A stretch of 64,000 nucleotides of DNA from an uncultured Anaeromusa sp. (GCF_963676855.1 NZ_OY781460.1:3075501-3139500), one strand, 5' to 3'; counted from the first letter of the stretch, positions 11,215 to 24,159 are shown. The notes: a model not told the origin generated them from the sequence alone. Program-made: numbers and translations.

Positions 11215-12402
11215 TTACGCGTTGATTGCGGTAACTACGCCGGCGCCGACGGTGCGGCCGCCTTCGCGGATAGCAAAACGCAGACCTTCTTCAACGGCGA
11301 TGGGGGTAATCAGTTCGATTTCCATCTGCACGTTGTCGCCAGGCATAACCATTTCCGTGCCTTCCGGCAGGGTGATCACGCCAGTTACGTCGGTCGTACG
11401 GAAGTAGAACTGCGGACGATAGCCGTTAAAGAACGGGGTATGACGACCGCCTTCTTCCTTAGACAGTACGTATACTTCGCCTTTGAATTTCGTATGAGGC
11501 TTAATGGAACCCGGCTTAGCCAAAACCTGGCCGCGCTGGATGTCCTTACGCTCTACGCCGCGCAGCAGCGCGCCGATGTTGTCGCCGGCTACAGCAGAGT
11601 CCAGCAATTTGCGGAACATTTCCACGCCTGTGCAGACCGTTTGTTTAGCCGCTTCCATCATACCTACGATTTCGATCGTGTCGCCCACTTTGACAACGCC
11701 ACGTTCCACACGACCTGTAGCCACGGTGCCGCGGCCAGTAATCGTGAAGACATCCTCGACAGGCATCAGGAATGCTTTGTCGGTATCGCGTTCTGGAGTC
11801 GGGATGTAGCTGTCAACAGCTTCCATCAAATCAAGGATTTTCTGCTCATACTCAGGTTCGCCTTCCAGAGCTTTCAAGGCCGAACCGCTGATGACCGGGA
11901 TGTCGTCGCCGGGGAATTCGTAGCTCGAGAGCAATTCGCGAACTTCCATTTCCACCAATTCCATCAGTTCCGGATCGTCAACCATGTCCGCTTTGTTCAA
12001 GAAGACAACCAATGCCGGTACGCCAACCTGGCGGCTCAGCAGGATGTGCTCGCGGGTCTGGGGCATCGGGCCGTCAGCGGCGCTTACCACCAGAATGCCG
12101 CCGTCCATCTGCGCAGCACCAGTGATCATGTTTTTAACATAGTCAGCATGACCAGGGCAGTCCACGTGAGCGTAGTGACGGTTAGCCGTCTCGTACTCAA
12201 CGTGGGCAGTGTTGATGGTGATGCCGCGTTCGCGCTCTTCCGGCGCCTTGTCGATCATGTCGTAACCCATGAATTGAGCGCCACCGGTTTTGGACAGCAC
12301 TTTCGTGATGGCCGCAGTCAGCGTCGTTTTGCCATGGTCAACGTGACCGATGGTACCGATATTCACATGGGGCTTGTTTCTTTCAAATTTCTGTTTTGCC
12401 AT
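11215..12402 (-). CDS. tuf: Elongation factor Tu, copy 1
   Basis: GTPase that delivers aminoacyl-tRNA to the ribosomal A site. 395 residues. G1 is GHVDHGKT, G3 is DCPGH and G4 is NKAD; the switch I effector segment (RGITIN) and domain II and III landmarks are intact. It follows fusA by 39 bases in the str operon. The protein is identical to copy 2 at 28052-29239, and the DNA also matches wherever compared; flanking DNA differs right outside the ORF, which suggests gene conversion. Confidence 0.98.
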   Translation of the reverse strand: MAKQKFERNKPHVNIGTIGHVDHGKTTLTAAITKVLSKTGGAQFMGYDMIDKAPEERERGITINTAHVEYETANRHYAHVDCPGHADYVKNMITGAAQMDGGILVVSAADGPMPQTREHILLSRQVGVPALVVFLNKADMVDDPELMELVEMEVRELLSSYEFPGDDIPVISGSALKALEGEPEYEQKILDLMEAVDSYIPTPERDTDKAFLMPVEDVFTITGRGTVATGRVERGVVKVGDTIEIVGMMEAAKQTVCTGVEMFRKLLDSAVAGDNIGALLRGVERKDIQRGQVLAKPGSIKPHTKFKGEVYVLSKEEGGRHTPFFNGYRPQFYFRTTDVTGVITLPEGTEMVMPGDNVQMEIELITPIAVEEGLRFAIREGGRTVGAGVVTAINA

Positions 12403-12441
12403 TTGTGATTTGCCTCCTTGCTATAAACTAATATGGCTTGT

Positions 12442-14520
12442 TTAAACGCCGCGCACTTTGGCGACAATCGCTTCGGCGATATTTTTCGGCACGTCTTCGT
12501 AATGGTCGAATTCCATAGAGTAGTTACCACGTCCTTGCGTCTTAGAACGCAAGTCAGTAGCATAACCGAACATTTCCGCCAGCGGCACGAAGGCGCGGAT
12601 GGATTGAGCACCGTTGCGGGCTTCCATACCTTCAATGCGTCCGCGGCGAGAGTTCAAGTCGCCAATGACGTCTCCCATGTAATCTTCCGGTACGATAACT
12701 TCTACTTTCATATATGGTTCAAGCAATGCAGGCTGAGCTTTCGCCGCCCCTGCTTTAAAGCCCATGGATCCGGCAATTTTAAAGGCCATTTCCGAGGAGT
12801 CAACATCATGGTAAGAACCATCAAAGACAGTAACCTGAATGTCCACCATCGGATAGCCAGCAATAACACCGTTTTCCATAGCTTCCTTGATACCATTTTC
12901 AATCGGCTGAATATATTCCCGAGGAACTACGCCGCCGACGATTTTGTTAACAAAAGTGAAGCCAGCACCAGGCTCTTGCGGGTCCAATTTGAGCCAGCAA
13001 TGACCATATTGGCCGCGACCACCGGACTGACGCACAAACTTGCCTTCCGATTCGACACTCTTACGAATGGTCTCGCGGTAAGCAACTTGTGGTTTGCCCA
13101 CGCTGCAATCGACTTTGAATTCGCGCAGCATACGGTCAACGATAATTTCCAAGTGCAATTCGCCCATGCCGGAAATAATGGTCTGCCCTGTTTCGGCATC
13201 CGTAAAGGTCCGGAAAGTCGGATCTTCTTCTGCCAAACGCGATAAAGCAATACCCATTTTTTCCTGATCAGCCTTGGTCTTTGGTTCCACTGCGACGGAG
13301 ATAACCGGCTCAGGGAAAACCATCGTCTCAAGGATAATGCTTGCTTTCTCATCACAGAGAGTATCACCAGTCGTTGTATCTTTCAGTCCCACCGCAGCAG
13401 CGATGTCGCCCGTGTAGGCGATTTCGATTTCTTCACGACGGTTAGCATGCATTTGCAGGATGCGACCAATGCGCTCCTTTTTGCCTTTCGTCGAGTTGAA
13501 AACGTAAGAACCGGAAGCCAACGTGCCGGAATAAACCCGGAAGAAGGAAAGACGACCCACAAAGGGATCTGCCATGATTTTGAACGCCAATGCAGAGAAA
13601 GGCAATTCGTCGCTGGCAGCACGCTCATCTTCTTCGCCGGTATCGGGGTCAACGCCTTTAATCGCCGGAATATCCAGCGGCGAAGGCATGTAATCCACAA
13701 CGCCGTCCAAGAGAGGCTGTACGCCCTTGTTCTTGTAAGAAGAGCCGCAGAAAACCGGAGTCATTTTACAAGCAATGGTCGCTTTACGAATGCCGGCTTT
13801 AATTTCTTCCTTGGTCAGCTCTTCGCCTTCCAAGTATTTCATCATCAGCTCGTCGTCGTTTTCAGCCACTGCATCCAAAATCGCTTGGCGATATTCTTCC
13901 GCCTGCTCTTGCATGTCTTCGGGGATCTCGGCAGCTTCACTGGTCTTGCCTAGGTCGTCCGTATAAATGACGGCCTTCATGTCGATGAGGTCTACAAAGC
14001 CCTTGAAGGTATCTTCATAGCCAATCGGCAGTTGCAACGGCACCGGATGGGCGCCGAGGCGGCTTTTCATCATATCCACAACACGGAAGAAGTCCGCGCC
14101 GAGAATATCCATTTTGTTAACATAGGCCATCCGAGGCACGCTGTACTTGTCAGCTTGCCGCCACACCGTTTCCGACTGCGGCTCAACGCCACCCTTTGCG
14201 CAAAAAACAGCTACAGAGCCGTCTAGCACGCGTAAGGAACGCTCCACTTCTACCGTGAAGTCCACGTGACCAGGTGTGTCAATGATGTTGATGCGATGTT
14301 CATCCCACTGGCAGGTAGTAGCAGCCGAGGTAATGGTAATCCCACGCTCTTGCTCTTGTACCATCCAGTCCATGGTCGCAGCGCCATCATGCACTTCGCC
14401 GATTTTGTGTACTCGCCCGGTATAGAAAAGGATGCGTTCAGTAGTAGTGGTTTTGCCGGCGTCGATATGTGCCATGATGCCGATGTTCCGTGTTTTCTCA
14501 AGAGGAAACTTACGGGCCAC
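12442..14520 (-). CDS. fusA: Elongation factor G (GTG start)
   Basis: Ribosomal translocase GTPase, also acting in recycling. 692 residues. G1 AHIDAGKTT, switch [10 protein letters not shown] and G4 NKMD are clear in the first 150 residues, followed by domains II to V ([14 protein letters not shown] marks domain III). Initiates with GTG. It sits between rpsG and tuf. Positions linked to fusidic-acid resistance were not examined in detail. Confidence 0.98.
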   Translation of the reverse strand: MARKFPLEKTRNIGIMAHIDAGKTTTTERILFYTGRVHKIGEVHDGAATMDWMVQEQERGITITSAATTCQWDEHRINIIDTPGHVDFTVEVERSLRVLDGSVAVFCAKGGVEPQSETVWRQADKYSVPRMAYVNKMDILGADFFRVVDMMKSRLGAHPVPLQLPIGYEDTFKGFVDLIDMKAVIYTDDLGKTSEAAEIPEDMQEQAEEYRQAILDAVAENDDELMMKYLEGEELTKEEIKAGIRKATIACKMTPVFCGSSYKNKGVQPLLDGVVDYMPSPLDIPAIKGVDPDTGEEDERAASDELPFSALAFKIMADPFVGRLSFFRVYSGTLASGSYVFNSTKGKKERIGRILQMHANRREEIEIAYTGDIAAAVGLKDTTTGDTLCDEKASIILETMVFPEPVISVAVEPKTKADQEKMGIALSRLAEEDPTFRTFTDAETGQTIISGMGELHLEIIVDRMLREFKVDCSVGKPQVAYRETIRKSVESEGKFVRQSGGRGQYGHCWLKLDPQEPGAGFTFVNKIVGGVVPREYIQPIENGIKEAMENGVIAGYPMVDIQVTVFDGSYHDVDSSEMAFKIAGSMGFKAGAAKAQPALLEPYMKVEVIVPEDYMGDVIGDLNSRRGRIEGMEARNGAQSIRAFVPLAEMFGYATDLRSKTQGRGNYSMEFDHYEDVPKNIAEAIVAKVRGV

Positions 14521-14555
14521 TTGTTTTCACTCCTTATCTTGAACACAACCCTGTT

Positions 14556-15047
<492 letters not shown>

Positions 15048-15058
15048 TCATGCGAAAT

Positions 15059-15442
15059 TTATTTCTTCGCAGCCTTCGGACGTTTTGCACCGTATTTAGA
15101 ACGGCTCTGGTTGCGGTTTGCCACACCGGCGGAATCAAGAGCTCCGCGCACAATATGGTAACGCACACCCGGCAAGTCCTTAACACGGCCACCACGAATC
15201 AGGACCACGGAATGCTCCTGCAGGTTATGACCAATGCCAGGAATGTACGCTGTCACTTCGATCGAGTTGGTCAGACGTACCCTTGCTACTTTCCGAAGAG
15301 CAGAGTTCGGTTTTTTCGGAGTTGTCGTATATACTCTCGTGCAAACACCACGCTTTTGCGGGCATTCCTTCATGGCGGGAGCAGTCGATTTCTTCACGAT
15401 TTGTTCTCTGCTTTTACGAACCAATTGGTTAATTGTCGGCAT
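15059..15442 (-). CDS. rpsL: Ribosomal protein S12
   Basis: Decoding-centre protein of the small subunit. 127 residues. The streptomycin-sensitive segment [13 protein letters not shown] carries the wild-type lysines, and [25 protein letters not shown] is conserved, so no classical rpsL resistance change is visible. Confidence 0.97.
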   Translation of the reverse strand: MPTINQLVRKSREQIVKKSTAPAMKECPQKRGVCTRVYTTTPKKPNSALRKVARVRLTNSIEVTAYIPGIGHNLQEHSVVLIRGGRVKDLPGVRYHIVRGALDSAGVANRNQSRSKYGAKRPKAAKK

Positions 15443-15540
15443 TACTGTTGCACCTCCTTCCCCATCACTGGGATTTAGAATTTAAAACATCCCGCGTCGG
15501 CAAGCCGCCGCGGAAGGTTTAACAAAAAAAGAACGCCCTC

Positions 15541-15792
15541 TCACATATCGCGGAGAAGCGCCACAGCCGAAGCGCCGACTTCAATCCCACACGCTTGGCC
15601 CAGCTCTTGCATCGTTGCAGATTCATCCAGGGGCACATTGTGCTTTTCCACAAGAGCCAAAAGCCCTTGCACCAGCCGCGGCTCCGCATCAGCTGCCACG
15701 TATACCGTGACCGCTTCATTCCGCTCTACCGCTTTGCTCACCTGTTTGATCCCAACAACCTTGCGGCTTACCTTGAAAGCATCCGGTTTCAT
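15541..15792 (-). CDS. rplGB: L7Ae-family RNA-binding protein (YbxF/RplGB)
   Basis: L7Ae/L30e-fold protein that binds kink-turn RNA in B. subtilis homologues and associates with ribosomes. I take the ATG at 15792 (83 residues) because GAGG lies 8 bases upstream; an in-frame GTG three codons earlier overlaps that site. The GIKQVSKAVERNEAVTVYVA core fits the family. It lies between rpoC and rpsL exactly as in B. subtilis. Confidence 0.88.
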   Translation of the reverse strand: MKPDAFKVSRKVVGIKQVSKAVERNEAVTVYVAADAEPRLVQGLLALVEKHNVPLDESATMQELGQACGIEVGASAVALLRDM

Positions 15793-15861
15793 CTCATTCA
15801 CCTCGCTTGAAAGGCTTCTTTCAAAAGGCAGATTTACACTTCTATTTCAAGGCACTATCTA

Positions 15862-15890
15862 ATATTATCACTCGTCTTGTAGAGTGTCAA
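15862..15890 (-). promoter_or_regulatory. Sigma-A promoter of the str operon
   Basis: TTGACA (15885-15890) and TAATAT (15862-15867) are separated by 17 bases on the minus strand, directing transcription into rplGB-rpsL-rpsG-fusA-tuf with a leader of about 60 bases. Confidence 0.8.
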
Positions 15891-15966
15891 TAAAAAACAA
15901 CGAAGAAAATGCCATTTTTCTCATGTTTTTCGCCTTGTTTTATTCACACGCACCCAGGTGTTTCTT

Positions 15967-15988
15967 TTTACTGTATTTTACAGTAAAT
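15967..15988. repeat. Operator-like palindrome TTTACTGTA/TACAGTAAA
   Basis: A near-perfect palindrome with nine-base arms around a three-base TTT centre lies between the rpoC terminator and the str promoter. It could be a regulator-binding site; no family is assigned. A TGCTATAAT extended -10 on the plus strand (16003-16011) lies just to its right. Confidence 0.4.
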
Positions 15989-16011
15989 TTTCAGGCAAAT
16001 ACTGCTATAAT

Positions 16012-16050
16012 ACAAAACACGCACGTCTTTTTATGACGTGCGTGTTTTGT
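16012..16050 (-). terminator. Terminator after rpoC
   Basis: A 14-bp perfect stem (AAAACACGCACGTC with its complement) and 7-base loop lie about 40 bases past the rpoC stop, followed on the minus strand by GTATTATAG. The A/T-rich ends let it work in both directions. Confidence 0.8.
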
Positions 16051-16090
16051 ACATAATTAGATGTTTTTAGGATAAACAAAGTAAATTTGT

Positions 16091-19000
16091 TTACTCTTCG
16101 CCGTTTTCCAGCAGATCAACCACTGCATCATCCGCCGTTTCGTCCGCTGGCGCCACAACTGGACGCTCGCGATCGATGACGCGAATATTACGGTAGCGGC
16201 TCATGCCGGTACCTGCAGGGATCAATTTGCCGATAATCACGTTTTCTTTGAGGCCCAGCAAGGGGTCAATCTTACCCTTGATGGCAGCTTCCGTCAATAC
16301 GCGAGTCGTTTCCTGGAAGGACGCAGCCGACAAGAACGAATCCGTAGCCAAGGAAGCCTTGGTAATGCCCAGCAGAATAGGACGCCCCACAGCCGGTTCG
16401 CCGCCTGTTTCTAGAACCAACGCATTATCCTCTTCCAAGGTGTTAACATCCACATATTCACCTGGCAATACTTCACTATCGCCAGACTCTTCGATTTTGA
16501 CTTTGTGCATCATTTGGCGCACCATAACTTCAATATGCTTGTCGTTAATTTCAACGCCCTGGGATTTGTACACTTTCTGCACTTCATACACCAAGTAGCG
16601 CTGCGTAGCTCCGACGCCGCAAATACGCAAAATGTCATGAGGATTGGCCGACCCTTCTGTCAGATGCGTCCCTGGTTGCACCGAGTGGCCGGTTTGCACG
16701 ATAATACGCGCACCGTAAGGAATGGGGTAGATATGCTCTTCCCCTTCAGGCGTAATGATAGTAACCTTGCGGGCGCCTTTGACGTCTTTAACATCCACAG
16801 CACCAGTTACTTCGCTCAAAATCGCCTGCCGTTTAGGTTTACGCGCTTCAAACAATTCTTCAACACGCGGCAGACCTTGGGTAATGTCATCACCCGCAAC
16901 ACCACCGGTATGGAAGGTCCGCATGGTCAACTGCGTGCCAGGCTCGCCGATCGACTGCGCAGCAATAATACCCACCGCTTCGCCGACATCGACAATATGC
17001 CCAGTCGCCAGGTTGCGGCCATAGCAATGAATGCATACACCATAACGAGAACGACAAGTCAATACTGAACGAATCTTAACGGTTTTGCGCACTTTGACTA
17101 CTTCATCTGCCAAAGCTTCATCAATCATCGTGTTCAGAGGCACAATGACGCGACCCGTTTCCGGATCCACAATTTCTTCGGCAGTGATGCGTCCGACAAT
17201 ACGGTCTTTCAACGGTTCAATAACGCTGTTGCCTTCGGTAATTGCCGAAACTTCAATGCCTCGGATGTCATTGCAGCGAACTTTGACTTCACGGACATCG
17301 CTGTCCAAAATCGTATCCACCAGTGCTTCCGTAAGGATTTCTCCTTTAGGCAGCACTTCTTCACCTTCGGTCGTGCGTACCGCTTCTTCCGCAGGACGTC
17401 CCGCCATGTCGCGAAGCATCGAAGTCCGAATGGCGCTCCTGATATTGACATCGGTCTCGCCAACCGTAATGGTTACATACTCGTCTTCTTCGCCTTCATT
17501 GATGCTCCAGACGGTAACATCCAGAATGTCGCTTTCATAAATAAGCTGCAGTTGCTCGTCTTCCAGCAAGGTTTCCGCTTCCACAACCACGTCACCTGTT
17601 TTATAATCCAGCACATCCTGTGCCGTTACACGGCCGCCAAGCTTTTCTTTGAGTGTAATTAGGTTCAGACGACCCTGCTTGGCCAGACGCGCCCGTTCAC
17701 GCACTAAGTTAATACCGACTACATCGCAGTCATCTTCGCGAACGATGACATCCTGCGCCACGTCAACCAGACGGCGCGTCAAGTAACCCGAATCTGCCGT
17801 CCGAAGCGCCGTATCGGCCAAGCCTTTACGAGCACCATGAGTGGAGATAAAGTACTCTAACACCGTAAGGCCTTCACGGAAGTTAGCCTTAATCGGTAAG
17901 TCGATGATCCGACCGGAAGGATCGGCCATCAAGCCGCGCATGCCAGCCAGCTGACGAATCTGCTGAATGTTACCACGGGCACCGGAGTTAGCCATCATGT
18001 AGACCGGATTATTGAAGCGATCCAAGTTTTCCATCATCGCTTTGGTAATATCATCGGTCGCTTTCGTCCACAATTTGATTACTTTTTGATACCGTTCGTC
18101 GTCGGTAATCAGACCGCGGCGGAACAGCAAGTCGATTTTATCGACCTGGGTTTCCGCTTCTGCCAAGATTTCTTTTTTCTTCGGCGGGATTATAATATCC
18201 GAAATGGCAACGGTAATACCGGCTAAGCAGGCATAATGATAACCAAGACGTTTAATGCTGTCCAATATGGCAGCAGTCCGGGAATTGCCAAACGAGCGAT
18301 AGGACTCAGCCACCAACTTGCCCAGTTCCTTTTTATCCATGAGCTTGCCCAAATGGATCAAGCCGTCTTCCAAGTAGTAATGGCGGATTTCTTCAGGCAG
18401 TTCCTCATTAAAGAGCAACCTACCAAGTGTCGTAACAACCAGCAGTTCTTTCTCGGTCACTTCCATGCCTAGCTTTTCCCGAACAAACGCCGGGACCTGC
18501 ATACGCACTTTAACTTCCGCTTGTAAGGAAAGTTCCTCATGCTGATAAGCCAACAGCGCCTCGTTAATATCAGTCAGCACTTTGCCTTCGCCTTTTTGGT
18601 TTTCCTTGACAATGGTCAAGTAGTAGGCGCCCAAAACCATATCCTGTGTCGGTACGGCTACCGGTTTACCATCTTTCGTCGAAAGAATATTATGAGCAGA
18701 GAGCATCAGAAGACGAGCTTCCGCTTGCGCTTCCGCGGACAACGGCACGTGGACAGCCATTTGATCACCATCAAAGTCAGCATTATAAGCAGTACACACC
18801 AACGGATGCAGCTTAATAGCGCGTCCTTCCGTCAAGACAGGTTCAAAAGCCTGGATGCCTAATCTATGGAGCGTCGGAGCGCGGTTCAAGAGCACTGGAT
18901 GCTCCTTAATAACTTCTTCCAACACATCCCAAACTTCCGACTTAACCCGTTCCACCATGCGCTTGGCGCTTTTGATGTTGTGGGCATGGCCAGCGTTAAC

Positions 19001-20122
19001 CAGCTTTTTCATTACAAACGGCTTAAACAGCTCTAAGGCCATTTCCTTAGGCAAGCCGCACTGATGCAATTTCAACTCCGGACCGACAACAATAACAGAA
19101 CGGCCCGAATAGTCAACACGTTTGCCCAGAAGGTTCTGCCGGAAGCGGCCCTGCTTGCCCTTAAGCATATCGCTCAAAGACTTGAGAGGCCGATTTCCCG
19201 GGCCAGTAACTGGACGGCCGCGACGCCCATTGTCAATCAAGGCGTCAACCGCTTCTTGCAGCATACGTTTTTCATTGCGCACAATGATATCGGGAGCGCC
19301 CAAGTCAAGCAACCGTTTCAAGCGATTATTGCGGTTGATAACGCGGCGATACAAATCATTCAAATCCGACGTTGCGAACCGTCCGCCGTCAAGCTGCACC
19401 ATGGGGCGCAGTTCCGGCGGAATCACCGGTACCACATCCATGATCATCCACGAAGGACGATTGCCGGATTTACGAAATGCTTCTACCACTTCCAAACGGC
19501 GAATGGCGCGCACTCGCCGCTGTCCGCTGACTTCTTTCAGCTCACGGCGCAGTTCTGTACTCATGGATTCCAGGTCCAGCTCATCCAGTAATTGTTTGAC
19601 CGCTTCCGCGCCCATACCCACTTTGAAAGCTGCCCCATATTTGTCCCTGGCTTCGCGGTACTCGTTTTCGCTGAGCAGCTGCTGCTTCATCAGCGATGTT
19701 TCCCCCGCATCCAATACCAGGTAGGAAGCAAAGTACAATACTTTTTCTAACGAGCGGGGAGAAATGTCCAAAATCAAGCCCATACGGCTAGGGATACCTT
19801 TGAAATACCAAATATGAGAAACCGGCGCTGCCAGTTCAATATGTCCCATCCGTTCGCGACGCACTTTAGAGCGGGTCACTTCGACGCCGCAGCGATCGCA
19901 GACAATTCCTTTGTAACGAATGCGCTTGTATTTTCCGCAGTGGCATTCCCAATCGCGCGTAGGTCCGAAGATTTTTTCACAAAAGAGACCGTCCCGTTCC
20001 GGTTTTAATGTCCGGTAATTGATTGTCTCTGGTTTCTTCACTTCCCCATAGGACCACTTGCGGATTTGCTCCGGCGAAGCCAATCCAATACGCATGGAGT
20101 CAAAATTATTCACGTCCAACAA
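16091..20122 (-). CDS. rpoC: RNA polymerase beta-prime subunit, enlarged by a repeated module
   Basis: Catalytic subunit of RNA polymerase. 1343 residues from a TTG start (MLDVNNF, as in B. subtilis). The N-terminal zinc site ([19 protein letters not shown]), the catalytic NADFDGDQM near residue 450 and the bridge-helix/trigger segments are intact. Between [10 protein letters not shown] (about residue 800) and [10 protein letters not shown] (about 965) roughly 145 extra residues are present relative to B. subtilis and E. coli. They contain two further copies of the downstream module ([19 protein letters not shown] and the resident [10 protein letters not shown]). Co-transcribed with rpoB, 23 bases upstream. 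Confidence 0.98.
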   Translation of the reverse strand: MLDVNNFDSMRIGLASPEQIRKWSYGEVKKPETINYRTLKPERDGLFCEKIFGPTRDWECHCGKYKRIRYKGIVCDRCGVEVTRSKVRRERMGHIELAAPVSHIWYFKGIPSRMGLILDISPRSLEKVLYFASYLVLDAGETSLMKQQLLSENEYREARDKYGAAFKVGMGAEAVKQLLDELDLESMSTELRRELKEVSGQRRVRAIRRLEVVEAFRKSGNRPSWMIMDVVPVIPPELRPMVQLDGGRFATSDLNDLYRRVINRNNRLKRLLDLGAPDIIVRNEKRMLQEAVDALIDNGRRGRPVTGPGNRPLKSLSDMLKGKQGRFRQNLLGKRVDYSGRSVIVVGPELKLHQCGLPKEMALELFKPFVMKKLVNAGHAHNIKSAKRMVERVKSEVWDVLEEVIKEHPVLLNRAPTLHRLGIQAFEPVLTEGRAIKLHPLVCTAYNADFDGDQMAVHVPLSAEAQAEARLLMLSAHNILSTKDGKPVAVPTQDMVLGAYYLTIVKENQKGEGKVLTDINEALLAYQHEELSLQAEVKVRMQVPAFVREKLGMEVTEKELLVVTTLGRLLFNEELPEEIRHYYLEDGLIHLGKLMDKKELGKLVAESYRSFGNSRTAAILDSIKRLGYHYACLAGITVAISDIIIPPKKKEILAEAETQVDKIDLLFRRGLITDDERYQKVIKLWTKATDDITKAMMENLDRFNNPVYMMANSGARGNIQQIRQLAGMRGLMADPSGRIIDLPIKANFREGLTVLEYFISTHGARKGLADTALRTADSGYLTRRLVDVAQDVIVREDDCDVVGINLVRERARLAKQGRLNLITLKEKLGGRVTAQDVLDYKTGDVVVEAETLLEDEQLQLIYESDILDVTVWSINEGEEDEYVTITVGETDVNIRSAIRTSMLRDMAGRPAEEAVRTTEGEEVLPKGEILTEALVDTILDSDVREVKVRCNDIRGIEVSAITEGNSVIEPLKDRIVGRITAEEIVDPETGRVIVPLNTMIDEALADEVVKVRKTVKIRSVLTCRSRYGVCIHCYGRNLATGHIVDVGEAVGIIAAQSIGEPGTQLTMRTFHTGGVAGDDITQGLPRVEELFEARKPKRQAILSEVTGAVDVKDVKGARKVTIITPEGEEHIYPIPYGARIIVQTGHSVQPGTHLTEGSANPHDILRICGVGATQRYLVYEVQKVYKSQGVEINDKHIEVMVRQMMHKVKIEESGDSEVLPGEYVDVNTLEEDNALVLETGGEPAVGRPILLGITKASLATDSFLSAASFQETTRVLTEAAIKGKIDPLLGLKENVIIGKLIPAGTGMSRYRNIRVIDRERPVVAPADETADDAVVDLLENGEE
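17070..17652 (-). repeat. Triplicated coding module in rpoC
   Basis: Three diverged copies of a unit of about 50 residues are encoded at roughly 17500-17652, 17270-17430 and 17070-17218. Each has a G-R-x-(T/A)-A-(Q/E)-(D/E) start, a V-(V/L)-(V/P) strand, a (T/I)-L/M-(x)3-(A/Q)-L turn and a closing VTVWS / VKVRC / VKIRS strand. The third copy is the one present in other bacteria; the first two form the insertion. Confidence 0.65.
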
Positions 20123-20145
20123 AGGGTGGTCACTCCCTTCCCAAA

Positions 20146-23100
20146 TTACTCGTCGTAATTTTCCAGATCAGCCAGAAAATCTTTTTGACTGAGCTTTTTT
20201 TCTTTTAATTTCAGTTTTTTGGAGGCACCCTTTTGGCCATCTTCATCCGACTCGCCGTTTTCTGGTTCGGCAGAAGAAAGATCTCCCAATTCGGCAATAA
20301 TATCAAAGCCCTCCAGCACGTCCGGCTCATCGCTTGCTTCTTCCGCTTCCTCGCTAGGCGAATCGGCGTAATGACTTTCCGGGTGGGCCGGGGCATGCGG
20401 CGCTTCGCCCGCCAGGTTCAGCTCCAACTCTTTGGCCGTTTCCTGAATATCTTCATCGGTATCACGAATCAAAATTTCCTGCGCATCCTCTGTTAAAATT
20501 TTGATATCGAGACCGATGCTCTGTAATTCTTTGATCAAAACCTTGAACGATTCCGGCACGCCAGGCTCCGGCACATTTTCGCCTTTGACAATGGCTTCGT
20601 ACGTCTTAACACGGCCAACCACGTCATCGGACTTAACAGTAAGCAATTCTTGCAATGTATAGGCGGCGCCATATGCTTCCAGCGCCCACACTTCCATCTC
20701 ACCGAAACGCTGACCGCCGAACTGCGCTTTACCACCCAGCGGCTGCTGCGTTACCAACGAGTAGGGACCTGTAGAACGAGCATGGATTTTGTCGTCAACC
20801 AAGTGAGCCAGCTTCAGCATATACACAAAGCCGACAGTAACAGGATTGTCAAATGGTTCCCCTGTACGACCATCATACAATACGGTTTTGCCGTTTTCTG
20901 GCAAACCAGCTGCACGTAGCGTATCGAAGATTTCACTTTCCCCAGCGCCGTCAAAGACCGGCGTTGCTAAATGTAAACCAGCAACATCCGGCTGAGGCAT
21001 GCCCTTCGCTTTAACATCATATCCCAAACCTTCGAGACGTTCGGCAATATCCGGCGCTCCTTGCTTAATCTGCATGCCCAGCGCGTGCGCCGCCATCCCT
21101 AAATGTGTCTCTAGAATCTGGCCGATGTTCATACGTGATGGTACGCCCAACGGGTTGAGCACAATTTGTACCGGCGTGCCATCTGGCAAGAACGGCATGT
21201 CTTCTTCACGCATAATGCGTGAAACAACACCCTTGTTACCATGACGACCAGCCATTTTATCGCCTACGGAAATTTTCCGTTTTTGCGCAATATAGACGCG
21301 CACTAATTGGTTGACACCTGGCGGCAATTCGTCGCCATTTTCGCGAGTAAACACCTTAACATCAACGATTTTACCGGCTTCGCCGTGAGGCACTTTCAAA
21401 GACGTATCACGAACTTCGCGGGCTTTCTCACCGAAAATAGCCCTCAATAGACGCTCTTCCGCCGTCAGCTCCGTCTCCCCCTTAGGAGTAACTTTGCCAA
21501 CCAGAATATCACCGGGCCGTACTTCGGCGCCGATACGGATAATGCCGCGTTCATCGATATCCTTCAAGGCGTCTTCCGCCACATTGGGAATATCGCGGGT
21601 GATTTCTTCAGGACCCAATTTGGTATCCCGAGCCTCGCATTCATACTCTTCAATATGAATCGATGTATAGACGTCTTCTTTCACCAGCTTTTCGCTCAAA
21701 AGAATGGCATCCTCGTAGTTGTAGCCTTCCCAAGGCATGAATGCCACCAGAACGTTAAAGCCCAAAGCCAGTTCGCCTCGGTCAGTAGCTGGTCCGTCTG
21801 CCAACACCTGGCCACGCACCACACGCTCGTCTTTGCGAACAATAGGCTTTTGGTTAATGCAAGTTCCTTGGTTGGAACGCATAAATTTAGTCATCCGATA
21901 GGTTTCCAGACGTCCGTCATCGCAGCGCAGGCCAACTTCCAGAGCGCTAACCCGTTCAATTACACCGTCGCTTTTCGCTAGAATTACAACGCCTGAATCA
22001 CAGGCCGCACGATATTCCATACCGGTTCCGACCAACGGCGCCTGCGTCCTAAGAAGCGGTACCGCTTGACGCTGCATGTTCGCACCCATGAGAGCGCGGT
22101 TAGCATCATCGTTTTCCAAGAAAGGAATCATCGCCGTCGCAATGGACACAACCTGTTTCGGAGACACGTCAACATAGTCGACCTGCTCAGCAGGCACAAC
22201 CAATGTATCATGGCGATAACGCACTGTTACGCGCGGATGGGCAAACCAACCTTCGGGCGTAATTTCTTCGTTCGCCTGGGCGCAAATGCCCTCATCTTCT
22301 TCGTCGGCAGTCAAATAGGCCACTTCTTTGGTAACAATGCGATTGACTTTGTCAATTTTCCGATAAGGAGTTTCGATAAAGCCAAAAGCGTTGATGCGTC
22401 CAAAAGTGGACAACGAGCCGATTAGACCGATATTCGGACCTTCCGGCGTCTCAATAGGACACATGCGGCCATAGTGAGAATGGTGAACGTCGCGAACTTC
22501 AAAGCCGGCGCGTTCACGGCTCAAACCGCCTGGTCCCAAGGCGCTGAGGCGGCGTTTATGCGTCAATTCCGCCAACGGATTAGTTTGGTCCATAAACTGA
22601 GAAAGCTGACTGGAACCGAAAAACTCTTTAATTGCAGCCACAACCGGGCGAATATTAATCAAAGCCTGCGGATAAATTCCATCGACCTCTTGAATCGTCA
22701 TCCGTTCTTTTACAACCCGTTCCATACGCGAAAGGCCAATACGGAACTGGTTTTGCAGCAATTCGCCAACAGAACGCAGACGACGGTTGCCTAAGTGATC
22801 GATATCATCGGTATTACCGAATCCTTCCATCAAGTTCAGCAAATAGTTAATAGCAGCAATGATATCCTGGCGAGTAATCGTCCGGTGCTGATATGGCAAG
22901 TTCGGATTGGCAATGACTTTAATAGCCTGGCCTTCCTTATTGCGAATATAAGCTACATTTAGGCGATCCCCTTCAAACAGACCAGACGCTTCTACCGCAT
23001 TCAAAGCCTGCTCGTCAAGAACAGTCCCTTCTTCTGCTACAACTTCCCCCGTAGACTCGTCAACTAACGGCTGAGCCAAGGTTTTGCCCATCAAACGCCG

Positions 23101-23940
23101 ACGCCATCCCAATTTTTTGCCTAGCTTGTAACGCCCGACCGTTGCCAAATCATACCGTTTAGGATCGAAAAATAGCGATTCCAGCAACTGTTGCGCATTT
23201 TCAACTGTCGGCGGTTCACCAGGACGCAGACGTTTATAGATTTCCACCAGCGCTTCTTCTTTCGAGCTGGTGCTGTCACGTTCCAAAGTAGCTTGAATGC
23301 GCGTATCTTCAGCAAAAAGTTCTGCTATTACACTATTCGATGCATAGCCTAAAGCACGCACCAAAACAGTTGCCGGCAGTTTTCTAGTCCGGTCAACGCG
23401 CACGGAAATCACGTCGTTGGCATCTGTTTCCAGTTCCAACCACGCGCCACGATTTGGAATGACGGTTGCATGATACAACTTTTTGCCGCTGGTATCAATC
23501 GTTTCTCCATAATAAGCACCAGGAGAACGAACCAGCTGACTAACAATAACACGTTCTGCACCATTAATAATGAACGTGCCGGTTTCCGTCATTAACGGAA
23601 ACTCACCCATAAACACTTCTTGCTCCTTAATCTCGCCAGTTTCCCGGTTGATTAAGCGCACATTTACCTTGAGCGGCGCCGCAAAGGTAACGTCCCGCTC
23701 TTTGCATTCCTCAACGGAATACTTCGGTTCTCCCAGGGAGAAGCCTTCAAAGGAAAGCTGCAAATTGCCCGTAAAATCCTGAATGGGCGAGATATCCTGG
23801 AAGATTTCCTGCAATCCTTCTTCCAAAAACCAGTCATACGACCTCTTCTGAATCTCGATCAGGTTGGGCATGTCAAGTACTTCATCAATCTTTGCGTAGC
23901 TGTACCTGACTCTCTTTCCTACAGGAACAGGTTTGAACAT
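20146..23940 (-). CDS. rpoB: RNA polymerase beta subunit with long acidic C-terminal tail
   Basis: 1264 residues from the ATG at 23940 ([17 protein letters not shown]); an in-frame GTG four codons upstream is less likely because it sits inside the purine-rich ribosome site. The rifampicin pocket [20 protein letters not shown] is wild type in sequence. After the conserved GLDIKI segment the protein continues for about 110 residues: an Asp/Glu-rich stretch, then a Lys-rich patch ([10 protein letters not shown]) and [11 protein letters not shown]. The leader is about 280 bases and holds a candidate attenuator. Confidence 0.98.
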   Translation of the reverse strand: MFKPVPVGKRVRYSYAKIDEVLDMPNLIEIQKRSYDWFLEEGLQEIFQDISPIQDFTGNLQLSFEGFSLGEPKYSVEECKERDVTFAAPLKVNVRLINRETGEIKEQEVFMGEFPLMTETGTFIINGAERVIVSQLVRSPGAYYGETIDTSGKKLYHATVIPNRGAWLELETDANDVISVRVDRTRKLPATVLVRALGYASNSVIAELFAEDTRIQATLERDSTSSKEEALVEIYKRLRPGEPPTVENAQQLLESLFFDPKRYDLATVGRYKLGKKLGWRRRLMGKTLAQPLVDESTGEVVAEEGTVLDEQALNAVEASGLFEGDRLNVAYIRNKEGQAIKVIANPNLPYQHRTITRQDIIAAINYLLNLMEGFGNTDDIDHLGNRRLRSVGELLQNQFRIGLSRMERVVKERMTIQEVDGIYPQALINIRPVVAAIKEFFGSSQLSQFMDQTNPLAELTHKRRLSALGPGGLSRERAGFEVRDVHHSHYGRMCPIETPEGPNIGLIGSLSTFGRINAFGFIETPYRKIDKVNRIVTKEVAYLTADEEDEGICAQANEEITPEGWFAHPRVTVRYRHDTLVVPAEQVDYVDVSPKQVVSIATAMIPFLENDDANRALMGANMQRQAVPLLRTQAPLVGTGMEYRAACDSGVVILAKSDGVIERVSALEVGLRCDDGRLETYRMTKFMRSNQGTCINQKPIVRKDERVVRGQVLADGPATDRGELALGFNVLVAFMPWEGYNYEDAILLSEKLVKEDVYTSIHIEEYECEARDTKLGPEEITRDIPNVAEDALKDIDERGIIRIGAEVRPGDILVGKVTPKGETELTAEERLLRAIFGEKAREVRDTSLKVPHGEAGKIVDVKVFTRENGDELPPGVNQLVRVYIAQKRKISVGDKMAGRHGNKGVVSRIMREEDMPFLPDGTPVQIVLNPLGVPSRMNIGQILETHLGMAAHALGMQIKQGAPDIAERLEGLGYDVKAKGMPQPDVAGLHLATPVFDGAGESEIFDTLRAAGLPENGKTVLYDGRTGEPFDNPVTVGFVYMLKLAHLVDDKIHARSTGPYSLVTQQPLGGKAQFGGQRFGEMEVWALEAYGAAYTLQELLTVKSDDVVGRVKTYEAIVKGENVPEPGVPESFKVLIKELQSIGLDIKILTEDAQEILIRDTDEDIQETAKELELNLAGEAPHAPAHPESHYADSPSEEAEEASDEPDVLEGFDIIAELGDLSSAEPENGESDEDGQKGASKKLKLKEKKLSQKDFLADLENYDE

Positions 23941-24044
23941 GAACCCCTTCACCCCTTACACGAAATGAATAAATTCCAAGGCACCAGGCGTCGCTGCAGT
24001 CCTAAGACCGGCATAGCACAACAAAGCCGCCAAAGGCATTTGGT

Positions 24045-24092
24045 AATGGAAAACGAAAAAAGACAAGGTATCGTTCTTTTCTACATACCTTG
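24045..24092 (-). terminator. Candidate attenuator in the rpoBC leader
   Basis: On the minus strand CAAGGTAT (24085-24092) and ATACCTTG (24064-24071) form an 8-bp stem with a 13-base loop, followed by TCTTTTTTCGTTTT. It lies about 130 bases after the promoter and 105 bases before the rpoB ATG. An upstream ACATAC (24123-24128) can pair with GTATGT at 24083-24088, overlapping the 5' arm of the terminator, so a competing antiterminator is possible. Confidence 0.6.
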
Positions 24093-24159
24093 CTCTTCCA
24101 AACGTAAGGAGTTTCTCCTTCCGTATGTCGTTCTACTTGGTTAATCTCCATTCCATTTA

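Noticed and set aside
21000..22620. Rifampicin or streptomycin resistance changes in rpoB or rpsL
   Set aside because: The RpoB cluster [20 protein letters not shown] and the S12 [10 protein letters not shown] segment read as wild type.
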